A DNA stretch of 64,000 nt from an uncultured Bacteroides sp. GTDB taxonomy: Bacteria; Bacteroidota; Bacteroidia; Bacteroidales; Bacteroidaceae. This document shows, piece by piece, positions 32,083-42,600 of this stretch. Numbering within the stretch: the first letter of the stretch is position 1; every line of letters starts with the position of its first letter. The stretch is taken from contig NZ_CALDPF010000002.1 of NCBI RefSeq assembly GCF_937912035.1, forward strand, positions 62,001 to 126,000, given 5' to 3'. The notes below the pieces were generated by a model. The model did no database searches and had not been told where the DNA came from. It saw only the letters and a program-made list of their open reading frames with translations. The position numbers and the translations under genes were made by a program.

Positions 32083-33672
32083 TCAGTTGAATTTGTACAG
32101 TTCATCAATGCTACCATAAGTACTACTGCGTTGTCCGTCAAAAAAGATCTTCCATATCGGAAAAGCGACATTTTCTTTTATATCACCATTATCCAGATAT
32201 GCAATATTATTTTGCTGGTTCCATGTTTCAGCATTGTTTGCCGCATCTATGTCAAAGAAATGATAAAAACATCCTGAATAATATCCATAATTTATCCAAA
32301 TAGTTTTCAGCACATCTCTAGTACTCTGTGACAAATGTCTCATTCCATCAGATGCATCTCCCCAAAACATTACATTATCAAACATTTTATCAGGTGCTTT
32401 TGATACAAAATTTTTAAGATTTCTATGACCATAAGTATCAAGATAATTCTCAAGAACATCTTCATAGCTATCACTCGTATTATTATATGTATCCATATAC
32501 TTGGAAAAAGTAGGCTCCACATCCCATTTAGGATAAGTTTTCTGCACCCATGAGAAACCGGAACACTGCTCCTGAATATCTGACCAGAACGTTGAACTTC
32601 CTTCACATTCATCTATACCAACAACATCCGTACTACCCTTTTCGGCATATCCTTTAAAAGAAATTCCCATAGAAAGACCTGCAAAAAACATTATTTTATT
32701 CTTTAGCCAACCATTTGTCGCCTGATTGACCTGTTTTGAAAAATCCAGACATAAAGGCAGAAGAGAGTTCATTGCATCTATACGGTTTTCCACTGCATGT
32801 ACTCCTATTAAAGCATCGTCATATCCACCATCTTTACATATATTTATTACATCTGCAAAAATATTCGCTCCATCCTGCAAATTTCCAGAGATGTCGCTAC
32901 CATTATTCTGGAACCATTTTCTAGTAAAAAGCATAACATATACAGGTTTATCCATATTGGCATTATTCCAATCATGGACAGCCTTAACAAAACGCGCACA
33001 TCCTATAGCTCTTGCTTCATTCAATATATCTTTTTCTTTTTGAGTTAATTTATTCCATATTGTTTTATCATCATTCTCACCACCGGGAAACTCCACAGTC
33101 ATCTGTCCACCATCCTCAAGCTTTAACGCTATAAGATTAAGTCCCATATTAGCTAAATATTCTACCTTCTGATAATCTGTTATACCTCTTGGTTTTGCAT
33201 AAATCTCAGCGGATGTAAGTTTACCTGAATTATCAAAATGAGGTACTGTATACGTTTTCCAATGTACACCTTTTAATGTTCCAGGGTCAGGAAGTGGAAG
33301 TTCACTAACTGATGACTCATTTTTTACCTGAAGCCTTATAACGTAAGTATATGTTCTTTGTTTACTATCAGTCAGAACAATACTTTTCTCTTCATTCCAT
33401 ATCCCTTCAAGACTTTCAGGATCCGGATATACAGAAACACCATCAGCAAGTCCGAATGTTACTTTTTCAATAAAATCACCATAAAATATATTTTCAAATA
33501 TTATTGTATGGTTTTCATAATCAATAGCCCCTGAATTACTGTTTCCGTCTACCTGAAATGAAACATCAATTAACGGTATAAATCCGTCATCAACGTTATC
33601 AGAAACATCTTTGCCACAACTAACGAAAAACAATATTATTAATTGCAATAACAATAAATTATTTATCTTCAT
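32083..33672 (-). CDS. Unclassified PUL lipoprotein with possible TIM-barrel catalytic domain
   Basis: The 529-residue product has a lipoprotein signal (LIILFFVSCG, Cys19). Residues about 33-116 resemble a bacterial Ig-like domain of the DUF5018 type, ending in KQRTYTYVIRLQV. Residues about 165-515 alternate predicted strands and helices as in a (beta/alpha)8 barrel: LNLIALKLE, ARFVKAVHD, PVYVMLFTRKWF, ALIGVHAVENR, NKIMFFAGLSM, STDVVGIDECEG, NVMFWGDA, SGCFYHFFDID. Glu295 (HAVEN) and Asp354/Glu355 (GIDECEG) sit at strand ends where glycoside hydrolases keep catalytic acids. I recognise no GH family. It lies 10 bp before the GH2 gene in the same unit, so an extracellular glycan hydrolase or binding protein is the likeliest role. 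Confidence 0.8.
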   Translation of the reverse strand: MKINNLLLLQLIILFFVSCGKDVSDNVDDGFIPLIDVSFQVDGNSNSGAIDYENHTIIFENIFYGDFIEKVTFGLADGVSVYPDPESLEGIWNEEKSIVLTDSKQRTYTYVIRLQVKNESSVSELPLPDPGTLKGVHWKTYTVPHFDNSGKLTSAEIYAKPRGITDYQKVEYLANMGLNLIALKLEDGGQMTVEFPGGENDDKTIWNKLTQKEKDILNEARAIGCARFVKAVHDWNNANMDKPVYVMLFTRKWFQNNGSDISGNLQDGANIFADVINICKDGGYDDALIGVHAVENRIDAMNSLLPLCLDFSKQVNQATNGWLKNKIMFFAGLSMGISFKGYAEKGSTDVVGIDECEGSSTFWSDIQEQCSGFSWVQKTYPKWDVEPTFSKYMDTYNNTSDSYEDVLENYLDTYGHRNLKNFVSKAPDKMFDNVMFWGDASDGMRHLSQSTRDVLKTIWINYGYYSGCFYHFFDIDAANNAETWNQQNNIAYLDNGDIKENVAFPIWKIFFDGQRSSTYGSIDELYKFN

Positions 33673-33682
33673 AAATCAATAT

Positions 33683-36600
33683 TTAAAATGGATACATTGT
33701 AAAAGTATATTCATAATCCCTATATGGAACTCTGTATTCAGGACGTGGTATCGCTCCCCAACTGTTTTCACATCCCAGTCCTTGCTGAACCTTGTCAATA
33801 AGAACATTTGTCAAATCAGATTCTTCTACCTCAAAAGAATGTCGTTGATTCTTTTCCGAACCGTCATCCAATGAATCTATAGTATAATGAAGTGCAGAGG
33901 CAGAGAATGGATTATCCGAAATAATCTTCAGGCCGTGACCATATATATTACTAAGTTTCCACCAGCGTATATCAGTTTTTGTTCCATTTTCCTGAGGACG
34001 TATATACGGATAGAATTGTTCCGACACTGTCTGATTATATATACCAAGTTCTGTACTGTTATTTCTGTCAACATAATTTTCCACCGGTCCTCTACCATAA
34101 TATGAAATATATTCAAATTCTTCAGGCATTACAAGTTGCATACCAAAACGGAACATATCAGAAATTTCAGCATCCTTATCAGTTACCATTCTCTGAGTCA
34201 CCATAACGGTTCCCTCATTATTTATCTTATATGTCAAATAAATGTCAGCCAATACTTCTTTTGCAAAATATTCAGCAGATACGGCAACAATACCATTATC
34301 ATCGACATTGTAATCTAAAGACTTTAATTTCAGATTTGGATTTCTCCACAAAGCGTATTTATTCTGTAATTTCGCACCATAGTCATTATCTGTAGGTGCT
34401 CTCCAGAAATTAGGAGCAAGCTCAGCTCCCTGTTTTATATACTGTACACCATTGACAGAATAAAAATCTAAAAATCCAGTATGTCTGTTAAACTGTATTT
34501 CAAAATTATCACCGTAAACAATCAGTCTTACTTTATTGGAATCCTTTACTTTCGGTACGGCAGTTTCAATATTACTACAAGTAACATTTGCCAGATTCAT
34601 ATTAGGGAATTTATACTCCTTAACCTGTATTTGGTCTTTTGCAACTATATGCCCTGCAGGAATAAAAGACTCTTTATTCTTCTGAATATATCTCACATTC
34701 AATAAATATTCAGCTTCGTCATTTATGTTTCCTATATCCAATTTAATACTCTTGGAACTCTGAGGCTTGATATCAAGATTATCAATCATTCCACTTCTAA
34801 CAGCACTTCCGTTTCTCAACAGTTCCCACTGCATATAGTATCCGGAAAGATCTGTAAAGAAATTTTCATTATACACATTTATCTCACCATTAACAATATC
34901 CAAAGGAGTTGTCCAGATATTCTGATAATAATATGCCACTTCATACAAATGAGGATTAGGATTTCTGTCAGGATTTATCAAACCATTGTCGCAAAAATTA
35001 TTGTCGCTCGGATCATAATTATTAAAATCTCCTCCGTATGCATAAATCATCTTTCCCTTATCACCAATCCATCTGCATGACTGATCCACAAAATCCCATA
35101 TAAATCCACCCTGATATTTAGGGTATTTACGTATAAGTTCCCAATATTCCTTAAATCCTCCCATTGAATTACCCATAGCATGTGCATACTCGCACTGTAT
35201 CAATGGTTTCTGATATTTGTCATTCTTACAGTAATCCTCACAATATTTATATCTATAATACATAGGACAGAAAATATCTGATTTACCATCCTTATGAGCT
35301 TGCTCATATTGTACAGGTCGACTATAGTCTTCTTTTTTTATCCAATCGTATGCTGACTCAAAATTTGGTCCATATCCGGCTTCATTACCTAATGACCAGA
35401 ATATAATACTCGGATGATTGAAATTACGTTGTACATTACGTATGTTGCGTTCCATGTGAGCTTTAGCATATATAGGATTTTTTGCCAAAGTTTTCTCTTT
35501 GTACCCCATTCCATGAGACTCTATATTAGCCTCTGCCACAACATAAAGACCATACTTGTCGCACAACTCATACCAGTATGCATCATCAGGATAATGACAT
35601 GTCCTCACTGCATTTATATTGAACTTTTTCATAATCTCAATATCCTGTCTCATTCTTTCACGCGAAACCACATACCCCTTGTCTGGATCTATCTCATGGC
35701 GGTTTACTCCCTTGAATAAAACAGGTTTACCATTAACAAGAAGCTGTGCGTTTTTAATCTCTATCTTTCTGAAACCGACCTTCAGGGGTATTATTTCAGA
35801 CAAATTGCCTTCATCATTTACACTTGCTCTCAATGTATATAGATATGGAGTTTCCGCCGTCCATTTATTCGGATTTTCAACAGACAGGACTGTATGGACA
35901 TCGCCACTTCCTTCAATATTTGCTGAAGTTATTAATGTATTGTCACCATCAAAAAGTTCCAGCAGGATATTGTTATGACCTTTTAATTTCAAACTTATAT
36001 CAAGGCTTCCATTTTCGTATTCGCTGTCCAGATCCGGAGTAACACGTATATCATCTATGCGTTTCTCATTTCTTGCATACAAATAGCAGTCGCGAGCAAC
36101 TCCGCTGTATCTGAAGAAATCCTGATCCTCAAGATAACTTCCGTCGCACCATCTGAAGACCTGAAAGGCAATAAGATTTTTTTCTCCATATTTCAGATAT
36201 CTGGTTATATCAAATTCAGCCTCAAGCTTACTGTCTTCGCTATAACCCACAAATTTTCCGTTCACCCACAGATACATATTTGATGTAACAGAACCAAAAT
36301 GGGCAAGTATATCTTTTCCTCTCCATTCTTTAGGAACTTCAATGATTCTTCTATACGAACCGACATGATTCTTTTCTTCAGGAACGTATGGAGGATTACT
36401 TTTGAAATGATTTCTCCATGGATAGGTTGAATTTACGTAAATAGGACTTCCATAGCCATTCAGTTCCCATACAGCCGGTATGGAAAAATCATCCCATGAG
36501 CTATCATCATATTCTAATTTATAAAAATCCTGCGGACGCTTCCAGGCATCTTCAACCCATAAAAATTTCCATTTTCCATTAAGTGTCATAAATTTTGCAG

Positions 36601-36781
36601 ACTTTTCCTTTATGGCATTCTCCGCAAGTTCCAGACTCTCATAAGCGAAAAAATTCGCATGCATTGGCGCACGATTTATTTCATTAATATTCGGATCAAG
36701 CCATTCCTTGAATGTTTGTGAATAAACAACCGACTTTAATCCACAAAGTAATGCCAGACTTAAAAAAACTCTTCTCACCAT
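33683..36781 (-). CDS. GH2 beta-galactosidase (LacZ-like)
   Basis: The 1032-residue exported enzyme (signal peptide MVRRVFLSLALLCGLKSVVYSQ) has the full LacZ domain order. The acid/base Glu467 lies in IIFWSLGNEAG and the nucleophile Glu531 in LIQCEYAHAMGNS. The jelly-roll motif GSYRRIIEVP and the galactose-contact segment RTCHYPDDAYWYELCD are intact. It cleaves terminal beta-galactose. It is a diverged paralogue of the enzyme at 28647 (same motifs, clearly different surface segments such as PWRNHFKSNPPYVPEEKNH), so the two may prefer different neighbours or sulfation states. A strong terminator lies just upstream, so expression needs readthrough from the Sus operon or an unseen promoter. Confidence 0.94.
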   Translation of the reverse strand: MVRRVFLSLALLCGLKSVVYSQTFKEWLDPNINEINRAPMHANFFAYESLELAENAIKEKSAKFMTLNGKWKFLWVEDAWKRPQDFYKLEYDDSSWDDFSIPAVWELNGYGSPIYVNSTYPWRNHFKSNPPYVPEEKNHVGSYRRIIEVPKEWRGKDILAHFGSVTSNMYLWVNGKFVGYSEDSKLEAEFDITRYLKYGEKNLIAFQVFRWCDGSYLEDQDFFRYSGVARDCYLYARNEKRIDDIRVTPDLDSEYENGSLDISLKLKGHNNILLELFDGDNTLITSANIEGSGDVHTVLSVENPNKWTAETPYLYTLRASVNDEGNLSEIIPLKVGFRKIEIKNAQLLVNGKPVLFKGVNRHEIDPDKGYVVSRERMRQDIEIMKKFNINAVRTCHYPDDAYWYELCDKYGLYVVAEANIESHGMGYKEKTLAKNPIYAKAHMERNIRNVQRNFNHPSIIFWSLGNEAGYGPNFESAYDWIKKEDYSRPVQYEQAHKDGKSDIFCPMYYRYKYCEDYCKNDKYQKPLIQCEYAHAMGNSMGGFKEYWELIRKYPKYQGGFIWDFVDQSCRWIGDKGKMIYAYGGDFNNYDPSDNNFCDNGLINPDRNPNPHLYEVAYYYQNIWTTPLDIVNGEINVYNENFFTDLSGYYMQWELLRNGSAVRSGMIDNLDIKPQSSKSIKLDIGNINDEAEYLLNVRYIQKNKESFIPAGHIVAKDQIQVKEYKFPNMNLANVTCSNIETAVPKVKDSNKVRLIVYGDNFEIQFNRHTGFLDFYSVNGVQYIKQGAELAPNFWRAPTDNDYGAKLQNKYALWRNPNLKLKSLDYNVDDNGIVAVSAEYFAKEVLADIYLTYKINNEGTVMVTQRMVTDKDAEISDMFRFGMQLVMPEEFEYISYYGRGPVENYVDRNNSTELGIYNQTVSEQFYPYIRPQENGTKTDIRWWKLSNIYGHGLKIISDNPFSASALHYTIDSLDDGSEKNQRHSFEVEESDLTNVLIDKVQQGLGCENSWGAIPRPEYRVPYRDYEYTFTMYPF

Positions 36782-36804
36782 AATATCTATATCTAAACCA
36801 AAAC

Positions 36805-36850
36805 AAAAAAAGTAGTAACATAATCTTCATTTCAGAGAATGTTACTACTT
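36805..36850 (-). terminator. Terminator between the SusE-position gene and GH2
   Basis: AAGTAGTAACA (minus strand, 36840-36850) pairs perfectly with TGTTACTACTT (36810-36820), followed by TTTTTTTG. It lies 23 bp after the lipoprotein stop and 29 bp before the next ATG, so it can divide the Sus operon into a highly expressed import part and a less expressed enzyme part. Confidence 0.85.
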
Positions 36851-36872
36851 CAATATCAAAATAAGGATCAAA

Positions 36873-37778
36873 TTAGTTCCACTCCTCAAATCTTAAATCT
36901 TTCAAAGGATCCTGTCTTCTGATTAATGTTTCCTCAACTTTGTATTTCGTACCACTTAATTCGTATTCATAATTAAGATTAACCGTCATATCGAATGTTG
37001 ATTCATCATAATTGTATGTTCCGCTACCATTGCTGATTGCAATACCTCCATCAGCAGTTTCTACAGTAACAGTATTATCATCATTAAAAGTCAGTTTAAC
37101 CTTTTCGTTTGCTGCATCGACAGGCCTGTTAGCCACTCCGGTTCTGCTCACACTATATCTTCCAACTGTTGTCAGATTTCTTGTTATGTTCTTTGACAAA
37201 TCAGATACAGCATAGTCCTCAGTCTGTATTACATTACCTGCATTATCCAAAGTAGATACTTTTCCTTTAACGTAATAAGTACCATGATATTTACTAATAT
37301 ATTTAATAGCAACTATACTATATTCCTTACCTTCAAGAACTCCGTCATGAGAACTTGCCACAACTTTAAAAGGTAAGGCATAATGTGTTGAGACAGCCTT
37401 AGGGTCATTATAGAAATCCTCTGTAAAATCAATCTGTACATCAGCAACGGCCAATGTTGGTTTTGACACATAAAATCTGCTTTCATCAGAAAGCTTATAA
37501 TATGATTCAGGCAATAATTCAAGCCCTGTACCTTCAAGTAAGTTAGGGAGAATTCTGAACTCAGCCCAGTCTTTTGTATCAACTTCTCTTTTTCCTCCAA
37601 TAGCTACACCTACTTTAATGTTCATATTTCTATCAGCAATTACAGTTCTCAACGGCTTTTGAGAAGCGAAATATACTTTAGTTTCTGTGTAATCATCTGT
37701 ATAATCATCATAACAAGATGAAAGACAAGTCAATGATAAAAGTGCCAACAAGCTGTATTTTAAATTTCTTATGTTCAT
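36873..37778 (-). CDS. SusE-position surface glycan-binding lipoprotein (DUF1735/DUF4361-like)
   Basis: The 301-residue lipoprotein (signal up to LTCLSSC, Cys22) has an N-terminal DUF1735-like beta domain (VYFASQKPLRTVIAD, WAEFRILPNLLEG) and a C-terminal DUF4361-like domain that ends in RRQDPLKDLRFEEWN. This architecture is typical of proteins encoded after susD that sit on the cell surface and bind the target glycan. It follows the second SusD gene by 25 bp and is the last gene before the terminator. Binding specificity cannot be predicted. Confidence 0.85.
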   Translation of the reverse strand: MNIRNLKYSLLALLSLTCLSSCYDDYTDDYTETKVYFASQKPLRTVIADRNMNIKVGVAIGGKREVDTKDWAEFRILPNLLEGTGLELLPESYYKLSDESRFYVSKPTLAVADVQIDFTEDFYNDPKAVSTHYALPFKVVASSHDGVLEGKEYSIVAIKYISKYHGTYYVKGKVSTLDNAGNVIQTEDYAVSDLSKNITRNLTTVGRYSVSRTGVANRPVDAANEKVKLTFNDDNTVTVETADGGIAISNGSGTYNYDESTFDMTVNLNYEYELSGTKYKVEETLIRRQDPLKDLRFEEWN

Positions 37779-37803
37779 AACTTTTAATTTTTTATCATTT
37801 ATA

Positions 37804-39588
37804 CTACCAACCTAAGTTATTCTTTATATTTGGATTCTTGATGCATTCATTCCTTGGTATAGGACAATAATAGAATTTTACATCATTATAACTTCTCTGT
37901 TCAAGAACCTTTTCAGTATTGAAACTTAAAGTTCCGTCCTCAGATTCTGTAATCTCTACACCACGTACCGGTTCTGTCAGATTCATCAAACGTCTTCTCA
38001 TGTCAAAATAACGCTGATTCTCAAATGCCAGTTCCAATCGTCTTTCATTCTGAATCAAATCAGCAAATGTAAATTTATCAGCAGCCATTTCATCAAGATA
38101 TCCTGTATCGGTTATTCCACCTGATTTTGCTCTGATGTCTTTAATGATTTGGTAAGCAGTATATTTATAACCTTTAGGATTTTCTTTTGGTCCCCAAGCC
38201 TCATTGGCAGCCTCCGCATAATTAAGGAAAATCTCTGCTTTTCTGAACATAGGGTAATAATGCTTATCATTCGAACCTGTTATAGGATCAAGCATTGTAT
38301 GTTTTTTTGACAGGAATTTTGCAAGATAATATCCGGAACGTGAAGCAAAAGGATCTATCGAAGGAGAGTCCTTTCCACCCATCACCATATCCAAAGGCAT
38401 TTCTGTATCTGTTCCAAATGTAGCTCCATGATAGTAGATATTCAAATAAAAACGTCTGTCTCTGCTTTCATACGGACTGTTTTCATTATACTCAGATCTT
38501 TCATCGGAAATAGGATATCCGTCAATTGTAGGAAAAGCATCCACTAGATTCTGCGAAGGAATAGTGTTGGCACGTCCCATATAGTATGGAGGGAAATGTC
38601 TGTTTTCCAACTCCTTTGTATTATGGTAAGCTCGCATAATAAATTCTGACGGAGTTGTATTTGGCGCACTTGCAAGATCTGTAGCCTGCAGTGCATAAAA
38701 CTCACCAAAACCAGGTTCGCACAAAGCTACATTAGCAGCTTCAGCAGCACGCTCCCACTTACTTTTATAAGAAGCTTCATCAACAACTGTATAATCACCC
38801 ATGCCATTTAACTTAACAATAGCATCAGGCTGATATGCAGGACTTGCCGCATAAAGAGCGACTTTAGACTTAAGAGCCAAAGCAGCAAGACGTGTAGCTC
38901 GTCCAATCTCAGATTTTCCCCATACAGGATCATCTCCGGAATACTCCGAAGGCAATATTTCTGCAGCTTTATCACAATCATCCATTATCTGCAATGCACA
39001 TTCTTCGTACGAATTGCGTTTTATAGAATTGAAATCCATTGCATCTTCTTCTGTCATGAAGTGTGCAACCAAAGGATATCCCAAAGCTTCACCGTCATTT
39101 GTTTTTCCTCCATATATCTGGAGCATTCTGAATCCCCAATATGCACGCAGGTAATAAGCTTCACCTTCAAGACGTTTTTTATATTCAGCATCCATCTCAG
39201 GATCCACAAGATTGTACTTTGTTTCATCTGTAAGACCATTTTCCAGAAACAGATTAATATACTGGAATTGCTGATATACCGATGACCATATTCCAAGCGG
39301 ATTATTTGTTGCTGACATCTGTCCTGTAGCCAATGAATACACAGCAGAGCTGTAATTACTAGTCAACGCATTGTCTGTTGCAGCATCAAGAAAATTCGAG
39401 CCGTAACTGTCTGGTCTTTTCTCTATTGCATTATAAGCGTTATATAATACACCTTGAGCAATTTTAGGAACACTCCAAACATATTTGGTTTCCCACTGGC
39501 TATTGGTTTTTTCATCAAGCATATCGCTACATGAAGCCATGACCGAACCAATACCAAGTAAAAGTAGTAGTTTATTATATGATTTCAT
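37804..39588 (-). CDS. SusD-family glycan-binding lipoprotein (second pair)
   Basis: The 594-residue lipoprotein (MKSYNKLLLLLGIGSVMASC, Cys20) begins SDMLDEK, as SusD homologues do, and carries the TPR-like helices with YYLRAYWGFRMLQIYGG (about residues 145-160) and the C-terminal RRLELAFENQRYFDMRRR segment. SusD proteins form the lid of the SusC transporter and capture oligosaccharides. It follows its SusC partner by 16 bp. This is one of two pairs in tandem. Confidence 0.94.
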   Translation of the reverse strand: MKSYNKLLLLLGIGSVMASCSDMLDEKTNSQWETKYVWSVPKIAQGVLYNAYNAIEKRPDSYGSNFLDAATDNALTSNYSSAVYSLATGQMSATNNPLGIWSSVYQQFQYINLFLENGLTDETKYNLVDPEMDAEYKKRLEGEAYYLRAYWGFRMLQIYGGKTNDGEALGYPLVAHFMTEEDAMDFNSIKRNSYEECALQIMDDCDKAAEILPSEYSGDDPVWGKSEIGRATRLAALALKSKVALYAASPAYQPDAIVKLNGMGDYTVVDEASYKSKWERAAEAANVALCEPGFGEFYALQATDLASAPNTTPSEFIMRAYHNTKELENRHFPPYYMGRANTIPSQNLVDAFPTIDGYPISDERSEYNENSPYESRDRRFYLNIYYHGATFGTDTEMPLDMVMGGKDSPSIDPFASRSGYYLAKFLSKKHTMLDPITGSNDKHYYPMFRKAEIFLNYAEAANEAWGPKENPKGYKYTAYQIIKDIRAKSGGITDTGYLDEMAADKFTFADLIQNERRLELAFENQRYFDMRRRLMNLTEPVRGVEITESEDGTLSFNTEKVLEQRSYNDVKFYYCPIPRNECIKNPNIKNNLGW

Positions 39589-39604
39589 AAGTATTCAATT
39601 ATAA

Positions 39605-42600
39605 TTAAAATGTCATTGTAAGACCACCTGTAAATGTTCTTAATACCGGATAATTGTCAATACCGGCACCCATCATTTCCGGATCTAAATTTTTCTCTTC
39701 TGAAATAACAAACAAATTGGCACCTCTGGCAAATAATTTCAGATTTTTAATACCAATATTTTTCTTACTAAAATCAAAAGTATAACTCAATTCTATATTT
39801 TTCAGTCTGAAGAAAGATCCGTCCTGAATCCAATAGCTTGAATTAATAAAATTATTTGCACCTGATGTTGTTGTAAGTCTCGGATAATTTCCATCCGGAT
39901 TATTTTCAGGATGATATCTGTCCAGTACTTCAACAGAATATTTATCTTCACCCTTATTCCAGTAATACGAATTGTTTTTCCATGTATTCATTCCCAGTTG
40001 TGCAGTACCAAGAACATAAAGATTCCAGCCTTTGTATCCTATATTGAAATCAATTCCCAGCTGTGTTCTCGGGAAAGTATTACCCAAAGTTGTCTTATCA
40101 TTACCGTCTATTATCTTATCTCCGTTCAAGTCTGCATAAGCTATGTCACCAGCCTGACATGGTCCGAAAGACTGATATACATCTCTGTTTAAATCAACAT
40201 CTTTTCCATAAAGTCCCAATGCCTGATATCCTGTCATAATATCCGTTGACTGTCCAATAGTTCTAAGATATTCTTCAGGATAATTGACTTCACTCCATGC
40301 CAGAAGTTTATTCTTGGACCATACGACATTAGCTCCTACCGAATAACTGAAATCATCAATTCTGTCTTTCCACTGAGCATAGAAATCAATACCATGATTA
40401 CGAACTGTTCCAATATTGGTCGGTATAGTAAATGGTCCTAGAATATCCTGCTTAATTGCCTCATTATTACCTATGATGTTCCTGCGAAGTTCGTTGAAAA
40501 AGTTTAATTCGAAATTCAGTCTGTTACCAAGTACAAGTCCTTCAATTCCTATATTCCATTCATTAGAACTTTCCCATTTTAAGTCAGGATTTGCCAGTCT
40601 TACCAGATTTGTATAGTTAACAGAAGTTGTATTTTGCTCTCCAAAAGAGAACGAACCTCCATTATTCCATGCAGTCTTATAAAGTAACCAGTCGGTAGCA
40701 CGATCGTATCCCAATATACCCCAACTAGCTTTCAGCTTCAAATAGTTTAACCAACTGATATTTTTAAACATTTCTTCATTAGACAAGTCCCATGCTGCTC
40801 CAACAGCCTGAGACAAAAAATACCTGTTGTCACCATAAAACTTGTTACTTCCCATCAAGGCCAATGTACCTTCAACAAGATATTTGTTATCAAATCCATA
40901 ATTCAGTCTTAATGTAGTATTGGAATTCTTAATATCCTGAGAGTTTCCCAATACTTCCTGGTGGTAGTAATTATAAGCCAACATGGCTTCAACAGTATGT
41001 TTACCGAAAGTATTTTCATATCCGATATTTCCTCTCCATCCTGTTCTTCTGTCGGCATCCTCACCCATTTTTGACTGATTGTCCTGAAGATTCAGATCCT
41101 TCATCTTCACAAAACGGTTTGTACCGTCTGCATTCTGTCCGATTATTGCGTATGTAGGATATACATCTGTCTGACCTTTCTTATAATAACTATAATTATC
41201 GAAAGTGATAAAAGCCTGTGCAGACAATCCCTTCAGAACTTCATCAAGATGAAATTTCAATCCTAAATTGGTCTGACTTGTGATATACCTTTCTTCAGAA
41301 TAGCCTCCATAGCCCAACTCTGCCAAAAGATTTGAAGGATGCCTCAAACTTGCACCAAAATAAGGGGTACCATCCTCATTCGGTTGTAATCCCAGAATCT
41401 CATTGTCTATAGTAAGAGGATATTCATTTGGTCTTGTAGAAGATATTGCCGACATAACTTCACCATTACCAAGTGAATTCAGATGTCTCACCTCAAACCT
41501 CATAGCAGCATCTGCTACCAATGATAGGAAACTGGTTGCCTTAACATCAAGATTTCCTCTTAAATTCAGTCTGTGCAAATCCGGTCTTTCACCTATTTTT
41601 TCCAGTCCGTCACCACCCACATAATTTGCTATTAAGGCATACTTGATTTTATCAGTACCTCCATTCATGTCAAATAACGCTTTACGGTAATTTACATTGT
41701 TTCCCATAAAGTAATCATAAAAATCAACATTAGGATAAAGCAAATCGTTCGGACCTGTAGAATTTTTATATCCATCAAGCTGTTGCTGAGAATAATAAGC
41801 AGGAAAGCCGTCATTTAATCTTGCTTCGTTATATAATGTAGCATATTGATACGAGTCAAGATATTGAGGAATCCTTGTAGTATTCATTATTCCGGCTTCA
41901 AAAGAAGTTCTGATTACCCTTTTATTTGCCTCACCACGTCTTGTTGTTATAACCAGAACTCCATTAGCCGCTCTTGGTCCGTACAAAATCTTGGCTGTCG
42001 CATCTTTCATTACTTCTATCTTTTCCACTTCTTCCGGAATAATATCATTCCAGTCTCTTTCAATTCCATCTACTATTACAATAGCTGTATTATCAGAATT
42101 ACTATGCTGTCCTCTTACATAAATTGAAGAAGTGGCATTTCCCAATCCATTATTATTGCTACAAACCGTAACTCCCGCCAATCTTCCCTGAAGAATATTT
42201 GACAGATTAAAATCCGGCTGTGTATTTATTTCATTACCTGATATGGAATACACTGCACCCACAATATCACTTTGTGACGTTGAACCTCCATCATATCTCT
42301 GATAATGGTATTTAGGAGCAGAAAAAGGTTGTGTCTTTTTAAGTTTTATAATTTTGGGTACGTTACCTTTAGCTAAATCAACAACATAATCCTCATAACC
42401 TATAGTTTCAATTAGAACTTTACTATTTGCCTTGGCCTTTAAATTGGCCTTACCGTTAGCATCAGTATAAGTTGAAATAGCACCTTCAGCTGCTATAACC
42501 TCTGCATTCTTAACAGCATTACCATCTTCATCTACTACTTTAAAATTCACATCAATAAGTAATGATGCTTTATTCACTTTTGTTGTTTTTGGCTTTTTGG

